NCBI RefSeq assembly: GCF_000612585.1
Contig: NZ_JFCA01000019.1
Coordinates: forward strand, 51,806 to 115,805
From: Pseudomonas sp. CHM02
Lineage (GTDB): Bacteria > Pseudomonadota > Gammaproteobacteria > Pseudomonadales > Pseudomonadaceae
Reading direction: 5' to 3'
Length of the DNA stretch: 64,000 nucleotides
Under the pieces are notes generated by a model. It was given only the letters and a program-made list of their open reading frames with translations, did no database searches and was not told where the DNA came from. The position numbers and the translations under genes are program-made. Within the stretch, counting starts at the first letter, position 1, and the number at the start of each line of letters is the position of its first letter. This document shows, one piece after another, positions 63,711 through 64,000 of this stretch.

Positions 63711-64000
63711 CGTCGTGCCTCTTCTCTCTGGGCGCCCACGGGCGCGTCAAAAAACAACAAGCCACGCGGGAAATCCGGCGTGGCTTGGTGTACGAATTAA
63801 GGCCGGTTGGACCGGCCGAAGGCCGCGCAGTATACCGTAATAATCAAGATAAACAGCCCCTGCAATGACCATCTGTCCAGTGGCGCAAACCGGCGGTTTT
63901 ATTGACTTTCAGGTCAGCGAAAACACCCCATTCCTGGTAGGAGCCGGCTTGCCGGCGATGGCGGTGCGCCAGCCACTATAAGGCTCGCCGACCCACCGTG
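63711..64000. promoter_or_regulatory. purE upstream region with terminator-like hairpin and REP half-site
   Basis: No gene is evident in these 290 bp. On the minus strand AAGCCACGC-10 nt-GCGTGGCTT (63759-63786) is followed by GTTGTTTTTTG, which looks like an intrinsic terminator 50 bp before purE. It either ends an upstream leftward gene outside the window or acts as a purE leader attenuator. A half REP (GTAGGAGCCGGCTTGCCGGCGAT) starts at 63937 and its partner may lie beyond the window. Confidence 0.6.

Overview
The window is a stretch of a Pseudomonas chromosome, most likely from the P. fluorescens group. The evidence is the uniformly high GC, the many Pseudomonas-type REP palindromes (GTAGGAGCCGGCTTGCCGGCGAT and relatives), and near-identity in motif and order to Pseudomonas neighbourhoods such as oxyR-recG, hup, rubredoxin reductase-rubredoxin-ubiC-ubiA, phoB-phoR, pstSCAB-phoU and purE-purK. 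These assignments come from recognising protein sequences; no database search was run.

Layout: 1-1247 is the end of exbB, then exbD and tonB. 1553-6117 is oxyR, recG and a YbaK/HDOD-type protein. 6208-6585 is a small SCP2-like gene. 6710-41536 is a complete type VI secretion locus of the P. aeruginosa H1 (HSI-I) type. 41649-45679 returns to housekeeping genes (hupA, rubredoxin reductase, rubredoxin, ubiC, ubiA, a small secreted protein). 45835-57758 is the phosphate regulon block: phoB, phoR, a CorC/HlyC-type protein, a response regulator, phoU, pstB, pstA, pstC, pstS. 57937-63710 holds an MFS transporter, an acyl-CoA thioesterase, a hexose-6-phosphate mutarotase, a DUF3299 protein, a GlsB/YeaQ-type membrane protein, purK and purE.

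The T6SS locus has two divergent arms separated by 393 bp at 23692-24084. The leftward arm (fha, tssJ, tssK, tssL, tssM, tagF, pppA, ppkA, tagT, tagS, tagR, tagQ) encodes the membrane complex and the whole threonine-phosphorylation pathway, with a chain of start-stop overlaps. The rightward arm (tssA, tssB, tssC, hcp, tssE, tssF, tssG, clpV, vgrG) encodes the sheath, tube, baseplate, disassembly ATPase and spike. It ends in an effector cassette: an Eag-type (DUF1795) chaperone, a 1474-residue prePAAR/PAAR-RHS protein with a C-terminal AHH-type nuclease domain, and a cognate immunity gene split by a one-base frameshift in a run of A. The tagJ gene found between hcp and tssE in P. aeruginosa is absent. 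A good sigma-54 type promoter match precedes tssA.

The most notable points are the frameshifted immunity gene (pseudogene, sequence error or -1 slippage), the AHH-toxin RHS effector with its chaperone, the candidate sigma-54 element, a perfect Pho box before pstC with two further Pho boxes before phoB and pstS, and a terminator-like hairpin in the purE leader. No tRNA, rRNA, CRISPR array or insertion sequence was seen.
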